Assembly (NCBI GenBank): GCA_050733695.1
Contig: JBOHTO010000144.1
Coordinates: 1 to 15,694 of the forward strand
DNA from: JBOHTO01 sp050733695
Lineage (GTDB): Bacteria > Gemmatimonadota > Gemmatimonadetes > Gemmatimonadales > Gemmatimonadaceae
Direction: 5' to 3'
DNA length: 15,694 bases
The notes under the pieces were generated by a model. The model did not search any database. It was not told where the DNA came from and saw only the letters and a list, made by a program, of their open reading frames with translations. Shown here piece after piece: positions 1 to 7,662 of the stretch; the stretch's first letter is position 1, and each line of letters opens with the position of its first letter. A program made the translations under genes and the position numbers.

Positions 1-325
1 GTGATGGAGAAACGCGGCACTCGCTCGTGTCGCTGAAAACGCGAACGCAGGCACCGGTTCCGTTGGGAACGGCGCACACACTCACGCGTGGGTGATGTAG
101 TCACCGGCTGCACAGCGCTTGGCCGGAAGGTGCGAGTCGGGGCGAGCCCGTATCGCAATCGCCACGGTCCGGAGACCGCGACTACCGGCGCCTGTGGACC
201 CGCGCCGGGGTGTCGGCAGAATGGCGAATCGCCCTGCGATTGAGCTGCCGACAATCTGCATACCGCCGGAAGCCCGCATGGAAAGCATGCGGCGCCATGC
301 CTGCTCCTCTTGTTCCTGCCCCTTC
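1..325 (-). other. left-edge region without a firm gene; probable leader of a leftward transcript
   Basis: No convincing long coding frame occurs here on either strand. If the promoter at 326-354 is used, this stretch is the first 300 or so nt of its transcript. It contains the 38-codon ORF, a 7-bp hairpin at 274-292, and a smaller inverted repeat GGTGA/TCACC at 92-106. A minus-strand frame is open from a GTG at 83-85 to the window edge (about 28 codons) but lacks a ribosome-binding site, so it cannot be called a gene. I found no recognisable tRNA, tmRNA, RNase P RNA or riboswitch core. Confidence 0.4.
182..298 (-). CDS. possible 38-residue basic peptide or leader ORF
   Basis: The ORF starts at an ATG (296-298) preceded by AGGAG (304-308) with 5 nt spacing, about 21 nt below the predicted start site of the promoter at 326-354. 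It reads 38 codons to a TAG. The peptide begins MAPHAFHAGF and ends HRRR, with about ten Arg and four His and no signal peptide or membrane segment. I recognise no family. A 7-bp perfect hairpin (274-292, CCGCATG / CATGCGG) falls within its first codons and could affect initiation. It may be a genuine small protein, a leader peptide for a gene beyond the window, or a chance ORF in GC-rich DNA. The promoter and ribosome-binding site are the only support. Confidence 0.3.
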   Translation of the reverse strand: MAPHAFHAGFRRYADCRQLNRRAIRHSADTPARVHRRR

Positions 326-354
326 TAAATAGACACGCGCACGACGCGGGTCAA
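326..354 (-). promoter_or_regulatory. sigma70-like promoter, leftward
   Basis: On the minus strand a -35 hexamer TTGACC (349-354) and a -10 hexamer TATTTA (326-331) are separated by exactly 17 bp. This is the best match to a housekeeping promoter that I see in the window. Predicted transcription would begin near 319, leading into an AGGAG ribosome-binding site and a short ORF. It lies just beyond the stop codon of the plug-like lipoprotein gene, so it probably gives the next leftward transcription unit its own start. Confidence 0.6.
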
Positions 355-400
355 GTGCACGATTCCGGATGCCGGCCGCACGCGGGCCACTGATACCGAA

Positions 401-805
401 TTAGCGTGCGGCCGACGTGGACACGAGGATCGCACCGTGATGGTGCCCGGTGCCGAATCGATAGTTCGCCGATCCAGGATCGAAATACTGAACGAACATC
501 ACGTTTGCCGGCAGGATCTCGCGGAGAGCTTCGGGGCCTCCCAGGCGCGCATTGTCGAGATAAACCACGAGCCCGCCTTCGTTGCTCGGCGTCATCGACG
601 TCGGTCCCCGATCTCGCAGCCACTGCGGGCGCACCCTTCTGACCAGGTCGTACACGTTCATAGCGTCCGCGGCGCGCATCTCCGCAGTGGTTATGACCGT
701 ACTGTTCCGGTCGCCTACATCGCGTGTGCTCGCGCGGCTCGCGGAGCAGGCGGACAATAACGGAAGCATCACAGTGAGCAGGGCATACCTGCGTGCGCGC
801 ATCAT
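401..805 (-). CDS. small lipoprotein resembling a TonB-receptor plug domain
   Basis: A 134-residue predicted lipoprotein of unknown function. A signal peptide runs from residue 1 to a lipobox LSAC with Cys20. The mature part reads like the plug of a SusC-type receptor: VITTAEMRAADAMNVYDLV (37-55) corresponds to the ITTISADELL... segment of the SusC protein in this window, GLVVYLDNARLGG (78-90) to its PLYIIDGVVV, and ILPANVMFVQYFD...GTGHHHGAILVST (97-130) to its INPANIERIEIL...ANGVVIITT. No beta-barrel follows. The start was set at the ATG at 803-805 because GGGAG (812-816) is 6 nt upstream of it; an ATG at 809-811 would abut that site directly. It lies downstream of the lytic transglycosylase on the same strand with a 108-nt gap. 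The plug resemblance is my own alignment by eye; the function is open. Confidence 0.75.
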   Translation of the reverse strand: MMRARRYALLTVMLPLLSACSASRASTRDVGDRNSTVITTAEMRAADAMNVYDLVRRVRPQWLRDRGPTSMTPSNEGGLVVYLDNARLGGPEALREILPANVMFVQYFDPGSANYRFGTGHHHGAILVSTSAAR

Positions 806-811
806 TGGCAT

Positions 812-816
812 CTCCC
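812..816 (-). promoter_or_regulatory. ribosome-binding site that decides the lipoprotein start
   Basis: GGGAG on the minus strand lies 6 nt upstream of the ATG at 803-805 and directly touches the ATG at 809-811. This favours the 134-residue product over the 136-residue one. Confidence 0.6.
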
Positions 817-913
817 GGGAAAGTTGAACGCGGGCATCGTTGCCAGGGTACGGCGATGCACGGGGAGAGGCAAGGCCGGACGGGCTGGTCCTCTGGCGGT
901 GGCCTGCCGCGAT

Positions 914-2380
914 CTACCGCGAGCCCCGGGACCGCACCGGGATCGGGGCTCCGCTCACCGCCAGCGACTGGCCGGGGATGATCAGCGTCTTCTTCATGCG
1001 GTTGAGGCGCATGATTTCCTTCACCGTCGTCTTGTACCGGATCGCGATGTGTCCCAGCGTCTCGCCGCGCTTGACGACGTGCATCCTGCGGCTCGAGGAG
1101 TAGCGCTCGACGGTGGGGTCGGGTACGTTGCGTGCGGCCGCGACGACAGCGGGGGCGGGAACGCGGATATCCTGCCCCGGGATCAGCTTCCCGCCAGGCC
1201 GATACCGGCGGACGTTCGGGTTGTACCAGCCGAGCTGTTCGGCGGTGACATCGTGCTTCGCTGCCAGTGTCGATAGCGTCTGTCCCTTCCGCGATGTCAC
1301 CGTCGTGAAGGCGGCCTGCTCATCGGGGGCCAGTGCGCGCCAGGCCGAGTCGAAGCCGGCTGTCCGTCCCGGCGGCACGCGCACGAAGAACGAATCGGAC
1401 GGCGGCGTCATCCCACGCAGGAGGTGGGGATTCAGGTCGCGCACCGCGTCCACGGTCGAGCCGCTCGCGAGCGCCACGGCGGCGAGCGGCGTGGCGGGTC
1501 CCACCATCACCGAATCGTAGACGAACAGCGGTTGCGCCGCGACCACCAGTCCGTAGCGCGCCGGCTCCTTTCCCACCAGAGCGGCGGCGATGAGTTGCGG
1601 CACGTACTCCTCGGTCTCACGTCTGAGATAGTCCTTCTCGGCGAGGGCAAAGAAGAGGTCGTCGCCGGTGGTACCCTCGAAGTCATCGGCGTAGCGAGAA
1701 AGCCCGCGCGATACGCGGCCCGGCCCGCCGTTGTACGCGGCCGCGGCGAGATAGAGCGATCCGAACTGTTCGTTGAGCATCCCGAGAAACTTCACTGCCC
1801 CCTCGGTAGACGCGATCGGATCGCGTCGCTCATCGACCCACCAATCCACGCGCATCCCCACGCCGCGCGCCGTCGCGTACATGAACTGCCACATCCCGAC
1901 GGCCGCGGAGCGCGAGTACGCATGCGGGTTGAAGCCGCTCTCGATGAAGGCGAGATACAGCAGGTCTTCCGGAAGGCCCGCCGCACGCATCCTGAGCCGG
2001 ATCATGCCCTCGTAGCGCGTGGCGCGCTCGAGTCGGTCCTCCACCCGCTCGCGCGCAGGGCCCGTGAACACCTCGACGTAATGCTCCACGCGAGCGTGCG
2101 TTTCATACGAGCGAACGTCGATGTCCCACGAGGGCCCGGCCGGCTCCGCCCCGCCTCCCTCGACCAGCGCCTCCTCGAGCTCGGGCGCGACGGAGTCGCC
2201 AAAAACGCCGACGGCCTGCCGCGTGACCTCGTCATGACTCACGCTGTCGCGCGCGTTCGCGGCGCTTGTGCCCCCGCCAGCGACGGTGGTTGGCGAGGCG
2301 GCGGTGGTGGACGGGGCGGGACGGACGCACGCGACGAGCATGCAGCCGGCAGCGCCGGCCAGAAAGGCAAGAGACTTCAA
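914..2380 (-). CDS. MltD-like lytic transglycosylase lipoprotein with LysM domains
   Basis: A 488-residue membrane-anchored murein lytic transglycosylase. The family cleaves the MurNAc-GlcNAc bond to leave 1,6-anhydro-MurNAc ends. The signal peptide ends in a lipobox LVAC (Cys18), followed by a low-complexity linker. The SLT (goose-lysozyme-like) domain spans about 120-235: the catalytic Glu is E147 in AFIESGFNP, followed by AVGMWQFM (160-167) and AAYNGGPGRV (214-223), all hallmark motifs. Behind it lie a degenerate LysM-like segment (about 288-336), a second LysM (about 360-408, SRKGQTLSTLAAKHDVT) and a clear C-terminal LysM (about 434-475, HVVKRGETLGHIAIRYKTT), expected to bind peptidoglycan. 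The start is a TTG with GGAGA (2388-2392) 7 nt upstream. The family assignment is firm; calling it MltD itself is by architecture only. Confidence 0.93.
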   Translation of the reverse strand: MKSLAFLAGAAGCMLVACVRPAPSTTAASPTTVAGGGTSAANARDSVSHDEVTRQAVGVFGDSVAPELEEALVEGGGAEPAGPSWDIDVRSYETHARVEHYVEVFTGPARERVEDRLERATRYEGMIRLRMRAAGLPEDLLYLAFIESGFNPHAYSRSAAVGMWQFMYATARGVGMRVDWWVDERRDPIASTEGAVKFLGMLNEQFGSLYLAAAAYNGGPGRVSRGLSRYADDFEGTTGDDLFFALAEKDYLRRETEEYVPQLIAAALVGKEPARYGLVVAAQPLFVYDSVMVGPATPLAAVALASGSTVDAVRDLNPHLLRGMTPPSDSFFVRVPPGRTAGFDSAWRALAPDEQAAFTTVTSRKGQTLSTLAAKHDVTAEQLGWYNPNVRRYRPGGKLIPGQDIRVPAPAVVAAARNVPDPTVERYSSSRRMHVVKRGETLGHIAIRYKTTVKEIMRLNRMKKTLIIPGQSLAVSGAPIPVRSRGSR

Positions 2381-2387
2381 TTCGGTA

Positions 2388-2392
2388 TCTCC
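2388..2392 (-). promoter_or_regulatory. ribosome-binding site supporting a TTG start
   Basis: GGAGA on the minus strand sits 7 nt upstream of the TTG at 2378-2380. The codons after it immediately encode a lipoprotein signal peptide, and together these support the rare start codon. Confidence 0.6.
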
Positions 2393-2579
2393 GGAGGTTG
2401 TCCGTCAATCGTGTCGTCCGACGGCGCGTTCACGACAGGCGGGGCGGCACGCATTCAGCGCAGACCTCGGCCGCCGCTCATCCCGCGACACTCGAACGCC
2501 GCAATGCTAGCGGTTCGCGGCCCGGGGCGCGACCCCGCCGGGCACCGGGCGCCTTCTCGCTGTGTCGACACTCCGCGCT

Positions 2580-3080
2580 TCAGCGTGTTGCGATGAAATT
2601 TCCGAGCACGCGGTTCGTCGCGTTGAGCACCGCGACGACCGCACCGCGCACGGGATCGTGCTCCGCGAGGTAACACCCGATCAACCTCCGCGGCCCCTCT
2701 CCCTGCTTCATTCCCACGGAGACGATGATGACGTTGGCGTCGAAGGCGCGCACGAGCTTGATCCCGATGAGCTCGAAGCGGAGTGCCTGCCCGGAAAAGC
2801 TCTCCAGCGCGCTGAGTGCAGCTTCGGCCGCGATCCGCAGGTCGCCGAGCTCGCTGGAATGCCCCTGCGCCTTTCCCATCACGTTCACCCCCTCCACCCA
2901 CTCGAGCCGCACCTCGGCGCCGCAGTGGCCGGACGGCGTACGATTGAAGCGGAAGTCAGTGAAGCGCAGCCGCTCGCGCTTGAGCTGCTGCTGCGTGACG
3001 ATCGCAGCAGCCGATGGCGCGGGCGCCGCCGATGTGGCAGCGGGTGCTCCGTTCTGGCCGGGCGGAGCCGGTGGGTTCAT
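2580..3080 (-). CDS. unknown 166-residue protein with two related alpha/beta halves
   Basis: I do not recognise a named family. From the ATG at 3078-3080 the protein has a Pro/Ala-rich N-terminus (1-27) with no signal peptide, then two halves with the same apparent plan: beta strands followed by one long helix. Half one is about 37-95 (AEVRLEW ... LRIAAEAALSALESF). Half two is about 100-162 (RFELIGIKLVRAF, NVIIVSVGM, RRLIGCYLAE, then PVRGAVVAVLNATNRVL). The second half recalls the strand-strand-helix layout of the LeuA-type allosteric (dimerisation) domain, whose helix often ends in ALNR; this is a loose resemblance, not an assignment. The frame is open back to 3218, but that extension is Arg-rich and looks non-coding. 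No good ribosome-binding site is visible. It lies 199 nt upstream of the lytic transglycosylase on the same strand. Confidence 0.7.
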   Translation of the reverse strand: MNPPAPPGQNGAPAATSAAPAPSAAAIVTQQQLKRERLRFTDFRFNRTPSGHCGAEVRLEWVEGVNVMGKAQGHSSELGDLRIAAEAALSALESFSGQALRFELIGIKLVRAFDANVIIVSVGMKQGEGPRRLIGCYLAEHDPVRGAVVAVLNATNRVLGNFIATR

Positions 3081-3260
3081 GGGCGTTCGTCGCGGCTGAC
3101 GGTGTGCACGGGAGCGACGGGAGCGGCAGCGCTCGCCACCCCCATTGGTTTGCATACGATCGGCGGGCGAGGTTGGCAACGCATCCCGGCGTCTTGCAAC
3201 GAGATGAACGCTCACCATTTTCGGTCATGCTGACCTCTCACCCCTGCGCCCGGCGACTGG

Positions 3261-6053
3261 GTGCCCTGGGGAAACCCTTTCACGATCAGCGCTGTCTCAC
3301 GCGTCATGCTCGCTACCCTTCTCTTCACCGTCCTCCAGGTCTCCGCCACAACGGCCGCCGAAAGTGAGCGTCTGGTGCACGCCAGCGGCGACAGCGTTCG
3401 CATCGTCACCGCCGTACGTACCGCCGAACCGCCAGCGGTCGACGGGCAGCTCGCCGAGGCCGCGTGGAGCTCGGCGCCGGCGATCTCCGGCTTCGTACAG
3501 GAGAATCCGGAACAGGGCGAGCCCGCAACGCAGCGCACGGAGGTGCGCATCCTCTACGACGACGAGGCCATCTACATCGGCGCGCGGCTCTTCGAGATGG
3601 ACCCTTCCGACATCCGCGCGACGCTCACCAGACGCGATCAGTCATCTGCATCGGATCGATTCACCGTCGCTCTGGACAGCTACCACGATCACCAGACGAC
3701 GATGAGCTTCTCCGTGAACCCGCTCGGCGTCCGCGGCGACGCGATCGGGTCGGACGATCAGCACGCGTTCGACGATTCCTGGGATCCGGTATGGGAAGCG
3801 GCCACCGGCCGCGATGCGGAGGGGTGGATTGCCGAGATGAGGATTCCGCTGAGCCAGCTCCGATTTCCGCAGAAAGCCGCGCAGGTATGGGGGATCAATC
3901 TCTACCGCCTCTCGGTCGTGCGGCAGGAGCAGGACGTGTTCGCGCTCGTGCGCCAGAACGAGATCGGGGTCGCATCGCGCTACGCGCACGTCGTCGGGAT
4001 CACGGGCATCCCGTCGCCCAGGCGTCTCGAAGTCGCGCCATACGCGAGCGCATCCTTCGAGACTGCCAACGCGCTTCCGGGAAATCCCTTCTTCGACGGC
4101 TCCGAGCTCTCGGTCGGCTACGGCATCGACCTCAAGTACGGCGTGACGTCGAATCTCACGCTGGATGCAACGATCAACCCGGACTTCGGCCAGGTGGAAG
4201 CTGATCCGGCGGAGCTCAATCTCACCGTCTTCGAGACGTTCTTCCAGGAGCGGCGGCCGTTCTTCGTGGAAGGATCGCAGATCTTCGATTTCGGCGGAAG
4301 CTGCAGCAACATCTGCCTCGGCCTCCAGCCGATCTTCTTCTACTCCCGGCGCATCGGGCGGGCGCCATCGCTGGGGCCCACGATGGCGCCGGTATCTGCT
4401 GCCGCCTTCGACACGCTGATATCCGGCCCCTTCACCGACGTGCCGGCGAACACGCGGATCCTTGGCGCGGCGAAGCTCACCGGCAAGCTCTCGAGCGGAA
4501 CGTCGATCGGGTTCCTTCATGCGGAGACCGATCACGCCTTCGGGCGCGTATACGCGGCGGGGCGCGTAGCGGGTAATCCCCGTTTGCTGCGCTATCGCGA
4601 TGAGCTCGAACCGCGCGGTCATCATTCGGTCGGGCGAATCATCCAGGACTTCCGCGGTGGCGCCACGTCGCTGGGCGCACTTGTCACCCACGTGGCTCGC
4701 GAACTGGACAGTCCGCGTCTCGCGGATCGAATGCCCGAACGTTCGCTCGCCGGTGGACTGGACTGGCGACACCGGTGGAATGACAACCGCTTCACCCTTG
4801 CCGGTCAGGTCGGCTGGAGCCGCATCGAGGGATCGGCGGCTGCCATCGAGCGCGCGCAACTGTCGAGCGCCCGGTACTACCGGCGTCCCGACGCCAACTA
4901 CGTGGAGCTCGACACCACGCGCACGTCGCTGTCCGGATACAACGTGAGTACGGATCTGGCGTACAACGCGAAGAGCGGTTTCAACTTCGGCTTCAGCGGG
5001 TCGGTCGTCTCACCCGGCTTCGAGCTGAACGATCTCGGCTTCCTGCCGGCGGCGGATGAGCGCAGCGGATTGTTGCGGGCTGGCTGGAGCCGGCCAGAGC
5101 CGGGTGACGTCATCCAGTACCAGGAGTTTGACACGTTCGTCGCCGGAAGCTGGAACACCGGCGGTACACACCTTGGCACGACCGTGGGGTTGGGAAGCTT
5201 CATCGGCCTGCAGAACAATTGGCGCGGCAGCATGTTTCTCATGTACGCGCCGCGCGGCCTGGACGACAACCTGACGCGAGGGGGCCCCCTGGCCGTTCGT
5301 CCCTCCTACAGGTCGGGCAATTTCAACTTCGGCAGCGACCGGAGCAGGGCGGTCAGCTTCTCCGTGTTCGGCAACCTCCGGCGGACAGAGTTCGGCGGTG
5401 GCTTCTCGACCGGCTCCGTGGATGTGCTGTGGCGCCCTGCAACGAACGTTCAACTGAGTGTGGGTCCGAGCTACTCGGTTTCGCGCTCGGAAGCATTCTA
5501 CACGGCGACTATCGACGATGCAGAGGCCGCCGCCACCTTCGGGCGACGGTACGTTTTCGCCGAAAGCGAGCAGAGATCCCTGGGGCTCACGACGCGGATG
5601 AGCTACACGTTCACGCCGGCACTGAGCTTTCAGTTGTACATGCAGCCGTTCACCGCGTCGGCGGAGTTCTCCGGCTTCAAGGAACTGCGGCGACCGCGCG
5701 AGTTCGATTTCCTCGTGTACGGGCGCGACGATGGGAGCACGATCCAGCAGAACACGCAGGCGCCCGGCTGCGCGCGCGCGGGTGCGTGCCATACGGTGGA
5801 CCCCGACGGCGGGACCAGCGAGAACGCCTTCGTAATCGCCGATCCGGACGTTTCATTCCGGTCGCTCCGCGGCACGGCGGTGCTGCGCTGGGAGTATCGG
5901 CCAGGTGCGACCTTCTTCGCGGTGTGGACGCAGAGTCGGAGTGACAATGATCACACCGGACAGTTCGGCGGCGCCGGTGACATCCCCGATCTGTTCGCCC
6001 TGCCCGGCGAGAACATCTTCCTCCTCAAGGCGACGTACTGGTTCAGCCGGTAG
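3261..6053 (+). CDS. CBM9-like / DUF5916 outer-membrane protein
   Basis: A 930-residue exported protein. After an N-terminal hydrophobic segment (about 16-33), a carbohydrate-binding family 9-like domain runs from about 56 to 240, opening with PPAVDGQLAEAAW and including TEVRILYDDEAIYIGARLFE. The DUF5916 part follows: LTLDATINPDFGQVEADPAE from about residue 298, then FFQERRPFFVEG and FFYSRRIGRAP, with a long strand-rich region ending in KATYWFSR, consistent with a C-terminal beta-barrel. Members of this family are common in Bacteroidota and Gemmatimonadota, and their substrate is generally unknown. The start is uncertain. The GTG at 3261 gives an N-region with an Arg before the hydrophobic stretch; an ATG at 3306 would give 915 residues with an uncharged signal peptide. 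Neither has a ribosome-binding site. Two short Cys pairs occur: SCSNIC (about 351-356) and CARAGAC (about 835-841). It stands alone, divergent from the 166-residue gene. Confidence 0.88.
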   Translation: MPWGNPFTISAVSRVMLATLLFTVLQVSATTAAESERLVHASGDSVRIVTAVRTAEPPAVDGQLAEAAWSSAPAISGFVQENPEQGEPATQRTEVRILYDDEAIYIGARLFEMDPSDIRATLTRRDQSSASDRFTVALDSYHDHQTTMSFSVNPLGVRGDAIGSDDQHAFDDSWDPVWEAATGRDAEGWIAEMRIPLSQLRFPQKAAQVWGINLYRLSVVRQEQDVFALVRQNEIGVASRYAHVVGITGIPSPRRLEVAPYASASFETANALPGNPFFDGSELSVGYGIDLKYGVTSNLTLDATINPDFGQVEADPAELNLTVFETFFQERRPFFVEGSQIFDFGGSCSNICLGLQPIFFYSRRIGRAPSLGPTMAPVSAAAFDTLISGPFTDVPANTRILGAAKLTGKLSSGTSIGFLHAETDHAFGRVYAAGRVAGNPRLLRYRDELEPRGHHSVGRIIQDFRGGATSLGALVTHVARELDSPRLADRMPERSLAGGLDWRHRWNDNRFTLAGQVGWSRIEGSAAAIERAQLSSARYYRRPDANYVELDTTRTSLSGYNVSTDLAYNAKSGFNFGFSGSVVSPGFELNDLGFLPAADERSGLLRAGWSRPEPGDVIQYQEFDTFVAGSWNTGGTHLGTTVGLGSFIGLQNNWRGSMFLMYAPRGLDDNLTRGGPLAVRPSYRSGNFNFGSDRSRAVSFSVFGNLRRTEFGGGFSTGSVDVLWRPATNVQLSVGPSYSVSRSEAFYTATIDDAEAAATFGRRYVFAESEQRSLGLTTRMSYTFTPALSFQLYMQPFTASAEFSGFKELRRPREFDFLVYGRDDGSTIQQNTQAPGCARAGACHTVDPDGGTSENAFVIADPDVSFRSLRGTAVLRWEYRPGATFFAVWTQSRSDNDHTGQFGGAGDIPDLFALPGENIFLLKATYWFSR

Positions 6054-6080
6054 CGGGCGCCGCGTGCGTCGCCAGCCGCT

Positions 6081-7502
6081 TCACGGGCCGGCTGCCGCTC
6101 GCGCATCGGCTAGCGGTTCTGGGACACCGGGCAGCGGATGGTCGGCATCGATCAGCACACGGGCGATGTCGCGACGTAACTGGATGCGGACGCGCGCGAC
6201 AAGTATGACGGACACCGCGAGGAGGCCGGCGACGAACCCCCACCAGAGCCCGGCCGGACCAGCCGGCGTACGAAAGCCGAGGTAGATGCTGATCGGAACG
6301 CCGAACAGCCAGAAGCCGAGCAGGTTGACGACGAGCGGCGAGCGCGTGTCACCCACGCCGCGCAGTACGCCACCCGCCACCGCCTGCAGGCCGTCGAACA
6401 CCTGGAACACGCCGGCGATGGGGATGAGCGTGACGGCGAGCGCGATGATAAGCGGATCCACACTGTACAGCCGCGCGAGCAGTCCCGGCGCCGCGAGGAA
6501 GACCACCGCGCTCACGCTCATGAAGCCGGCACCAATCAGTAGCGCGGCCATGCCGAAGCGGCGGGCCGCGGGCATGTCCCGACGCCCGACGGACTGCCCC
6601 ACGAGCACCGCAGCAGCAGCGGCAACGCCCACCGGAACCATGAACGTGAGAGACGCGAGATTGATCGCGATCTGGTGCGCGGCCATGGGCACCGGTCCCA
6701 GCCAACCCATCATGATCGCGACAGTGGCGAATGCACCGTATTCGAGCTGGAACTGAAGGCCGATCGGCGCGCCGAGGCGCAGCATGCGCAGGAATGGCGC
6801 GAACAGGAGCGCATCGCGGCGCAGAGGAATGAGGTACGGCCGCAGCTCGCGCCAGGCGAGCAGCAGCAACCCCGCGGCGACGAGTCCGCGGCTAATGCTC
6901 GATGCCCAACCCGTTCCCACCGCGCCCAGCTCCGGCGCACCCAGCTTTCCGTACACCAGCATCCAGTTCAGGATGATGTTGACGACATTCGCCGCGAGAA
7001 TGGTGATCACGATCGGCCGCAGGCGCTCCATGGCCTGCAGCGTCTGCCGCAGCACCCAGAACGCGAGGAACGGGAACACGCCCGGAATCGACGCGCGCGC
7101 GTAATCCGCGGCGACCGGGATCACCTCCTCGGGCTGCCCGAGCAGCGTGAGGAACGCCTCACCGGGAATGAGCAGCACGGAGGCGATCATCGAGAGTCCG
7201 GCCGCCATGAGCAGGCCGCGCTGCAACCCGCGCGCTATCGCTACGTCATCACCGGCACCAACGGCCTGCGAGATCACGGGATCGAGCGCGAGCAGCGTAC
7301 CCATCCCGAATACGGCGACGGTGTAGAAGTACACATTCCCGAGCGCAACCGCGGCCAGCGCGGTGCCCGAGTAGTGGCCGGCCATCACCGTGTCGGCGAC
7401 GCCCATGGCCATCATTCCCACCTGCACGACGACCACCGGGATGGCGAGCCGCAGCATCGCGCGCAGCTCGGCGCGAGTCGGAAGGCGACGGGATGGAGGC
7501 AA
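6081..7502 (-). CDS. MATE family multidrug/cation efflux transporter
   Basis: A 473-residue inner-membrane protein with the usual length and about 12 hydrophobic segments for MATE antiporters, which export drugs or other organic cations against Na+ or H+. The N-terminus LRLAIPVVVVQVGMMAMGV followed by ADTVMAGHYSGTALAAVALG is characteristic. The second half repeats the fold from about 245 (LRLGAPIGLQFQLEYGAF). GGVLRGVGDTRSPLVVNLLG near residues 385-405 is another family hallmark. The C-terminus ends in a short Pro/Ala-rich cytoplasmic tail. The start is a TTG, the only conventional start in frame before the tRNA gene; an ATG at 7455-7457 would remove residues before the first membrane helix. 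No ribosome-binding site is evident. Only 36 nt separate it from tRNA-Lys upstream, so it probably shares the tRNA promoter. It converges on the DUF5916 gene with a 27-nt gap. The substrate is unknown. Confidence 0.93.
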   Translation of the reverse strand: MPPSRRLPTRAELRAMLRLAIPVVVVQVGMMAMGVADTVMAGHYSGTALAAVALGNVYFYTVAVFGMGTLLALDPVISQAVGAGDDVAIARGLQRGLLMAAGLSMIASVLLIPGEAFLTLLGQPEEVIPVAADYARASIPGVFPFLAFWVLRQTLQAMERLRPIVITILAANVVNIILNWMLVYGKLGAPELGAVGTGWASSISRGLVAAGLLLLAWRELRPYLIPLRRDALLFAPFLRMLRLGAPIGLQFQLEYGAFATVAIMMGWLGPVPMAAHQIAINLASLTFMVPVGVAAAAAVLVGQSVGRRDMPAARRFGMAALLIGAGFMSVSAVVFLAAPGLLARLYSVDPLIIALAVTLIPIAGVFQVFDGLQAVAGGVLRGVGDTRSPLVVNLLGFWLFGVPISIYLGFRTPAGPAGLWWGFVAGLLAVSVILVARVRIQLRRDIARVLIDADHPLPGVPEPLADARAAAGP

Positions 7503-7538
7503 GCTCGTGCTGATGAGGGGGACCGTTGTGGGCCAGCA

Positions 7539-7611
7539 TGACCCGGCTGGGACTCGAACCCAGGACCTACGGCTTAAAAGGCCGATGCTCTACCAACTGA
7601 GCTACCGGGTC
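7539..7611 (-). tRNA. tRNA-Lys (anticodon TTT)
   Basis: The minus strand folds into a complete 73-nt cloverleaf. The acceptor stem is GACCCGG / CCGGGTC with discriminator A. The D arm is GCTC / GAGC, and the T arm is CTGGG / CCCAG with loop TTCGAGT. The anticodon loop CTTTTAA carries TTT (7576-7578), reading Lys AAA/AAG. The outermost anticodon-stem pair (27-43) is T-T, a minor mismatch. The 3' CCA is not encoded (the next bases are TGC), so it must be added after transcription. It is preceded by a good promoter at 7633-7662 and followed after 36 nt by the MATE gene. Confidence 0.97.
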
Positions 7612-7632
7612 CACCTGCCTCTGCCCCACGGA

Positions 7633-7662
7633 ATAATAGCGGACCGTTGGCCACCGCGGCAA
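7633..7662 (-). promoter_or_regulatory. promoter for tRNA-Lys (and probably the MATE gene)
   Basis: On the minus strand a -35 element TTGCCG (7657-7662) and a -10 element TATTAT (7633-7638) are 18 bp apart, placing the start site near 7626, about 15 nt before the mature tRNA 5' end. It overlaps the opposing promoter for the histidine kinase. Confidence 0.55.

Noticed and set aside
2562..2571. Perfect 10-bp palindrome GTGTCGACAC just downstream of the 166-residue gene
   Set aside because: A possible operator, but it is single, short and about 180 nt from the next start codon; no second copy was noticed in the window to support a regulator site.
1424..2596. 390-codon plus-strand ORF opposite the lytic transglycosylase
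   Set aside because: It is antisense to a gene with full catalytic and LysM motifs, its translation is Arg/Gly/His-rich without domains, and long antisense frames are expected at this GC content.
3642..4859. 405-codon minus-strand ORF inside the DUF5916 gene
   Set aside because: Antisense shadow: Arg/Glu/Asp-rich, with no recognisable domain, and the sense frame has clear family motifs.
6073..6094. Inverted repeat CAGCCG/CGGCTG between the convergent DUF5916 and MATE genes
   Set aside because: Only a 6-bp stem with a 10-nt loop, no T tract, and it overlaps the MATE stop codon; too weak to call a terminator.
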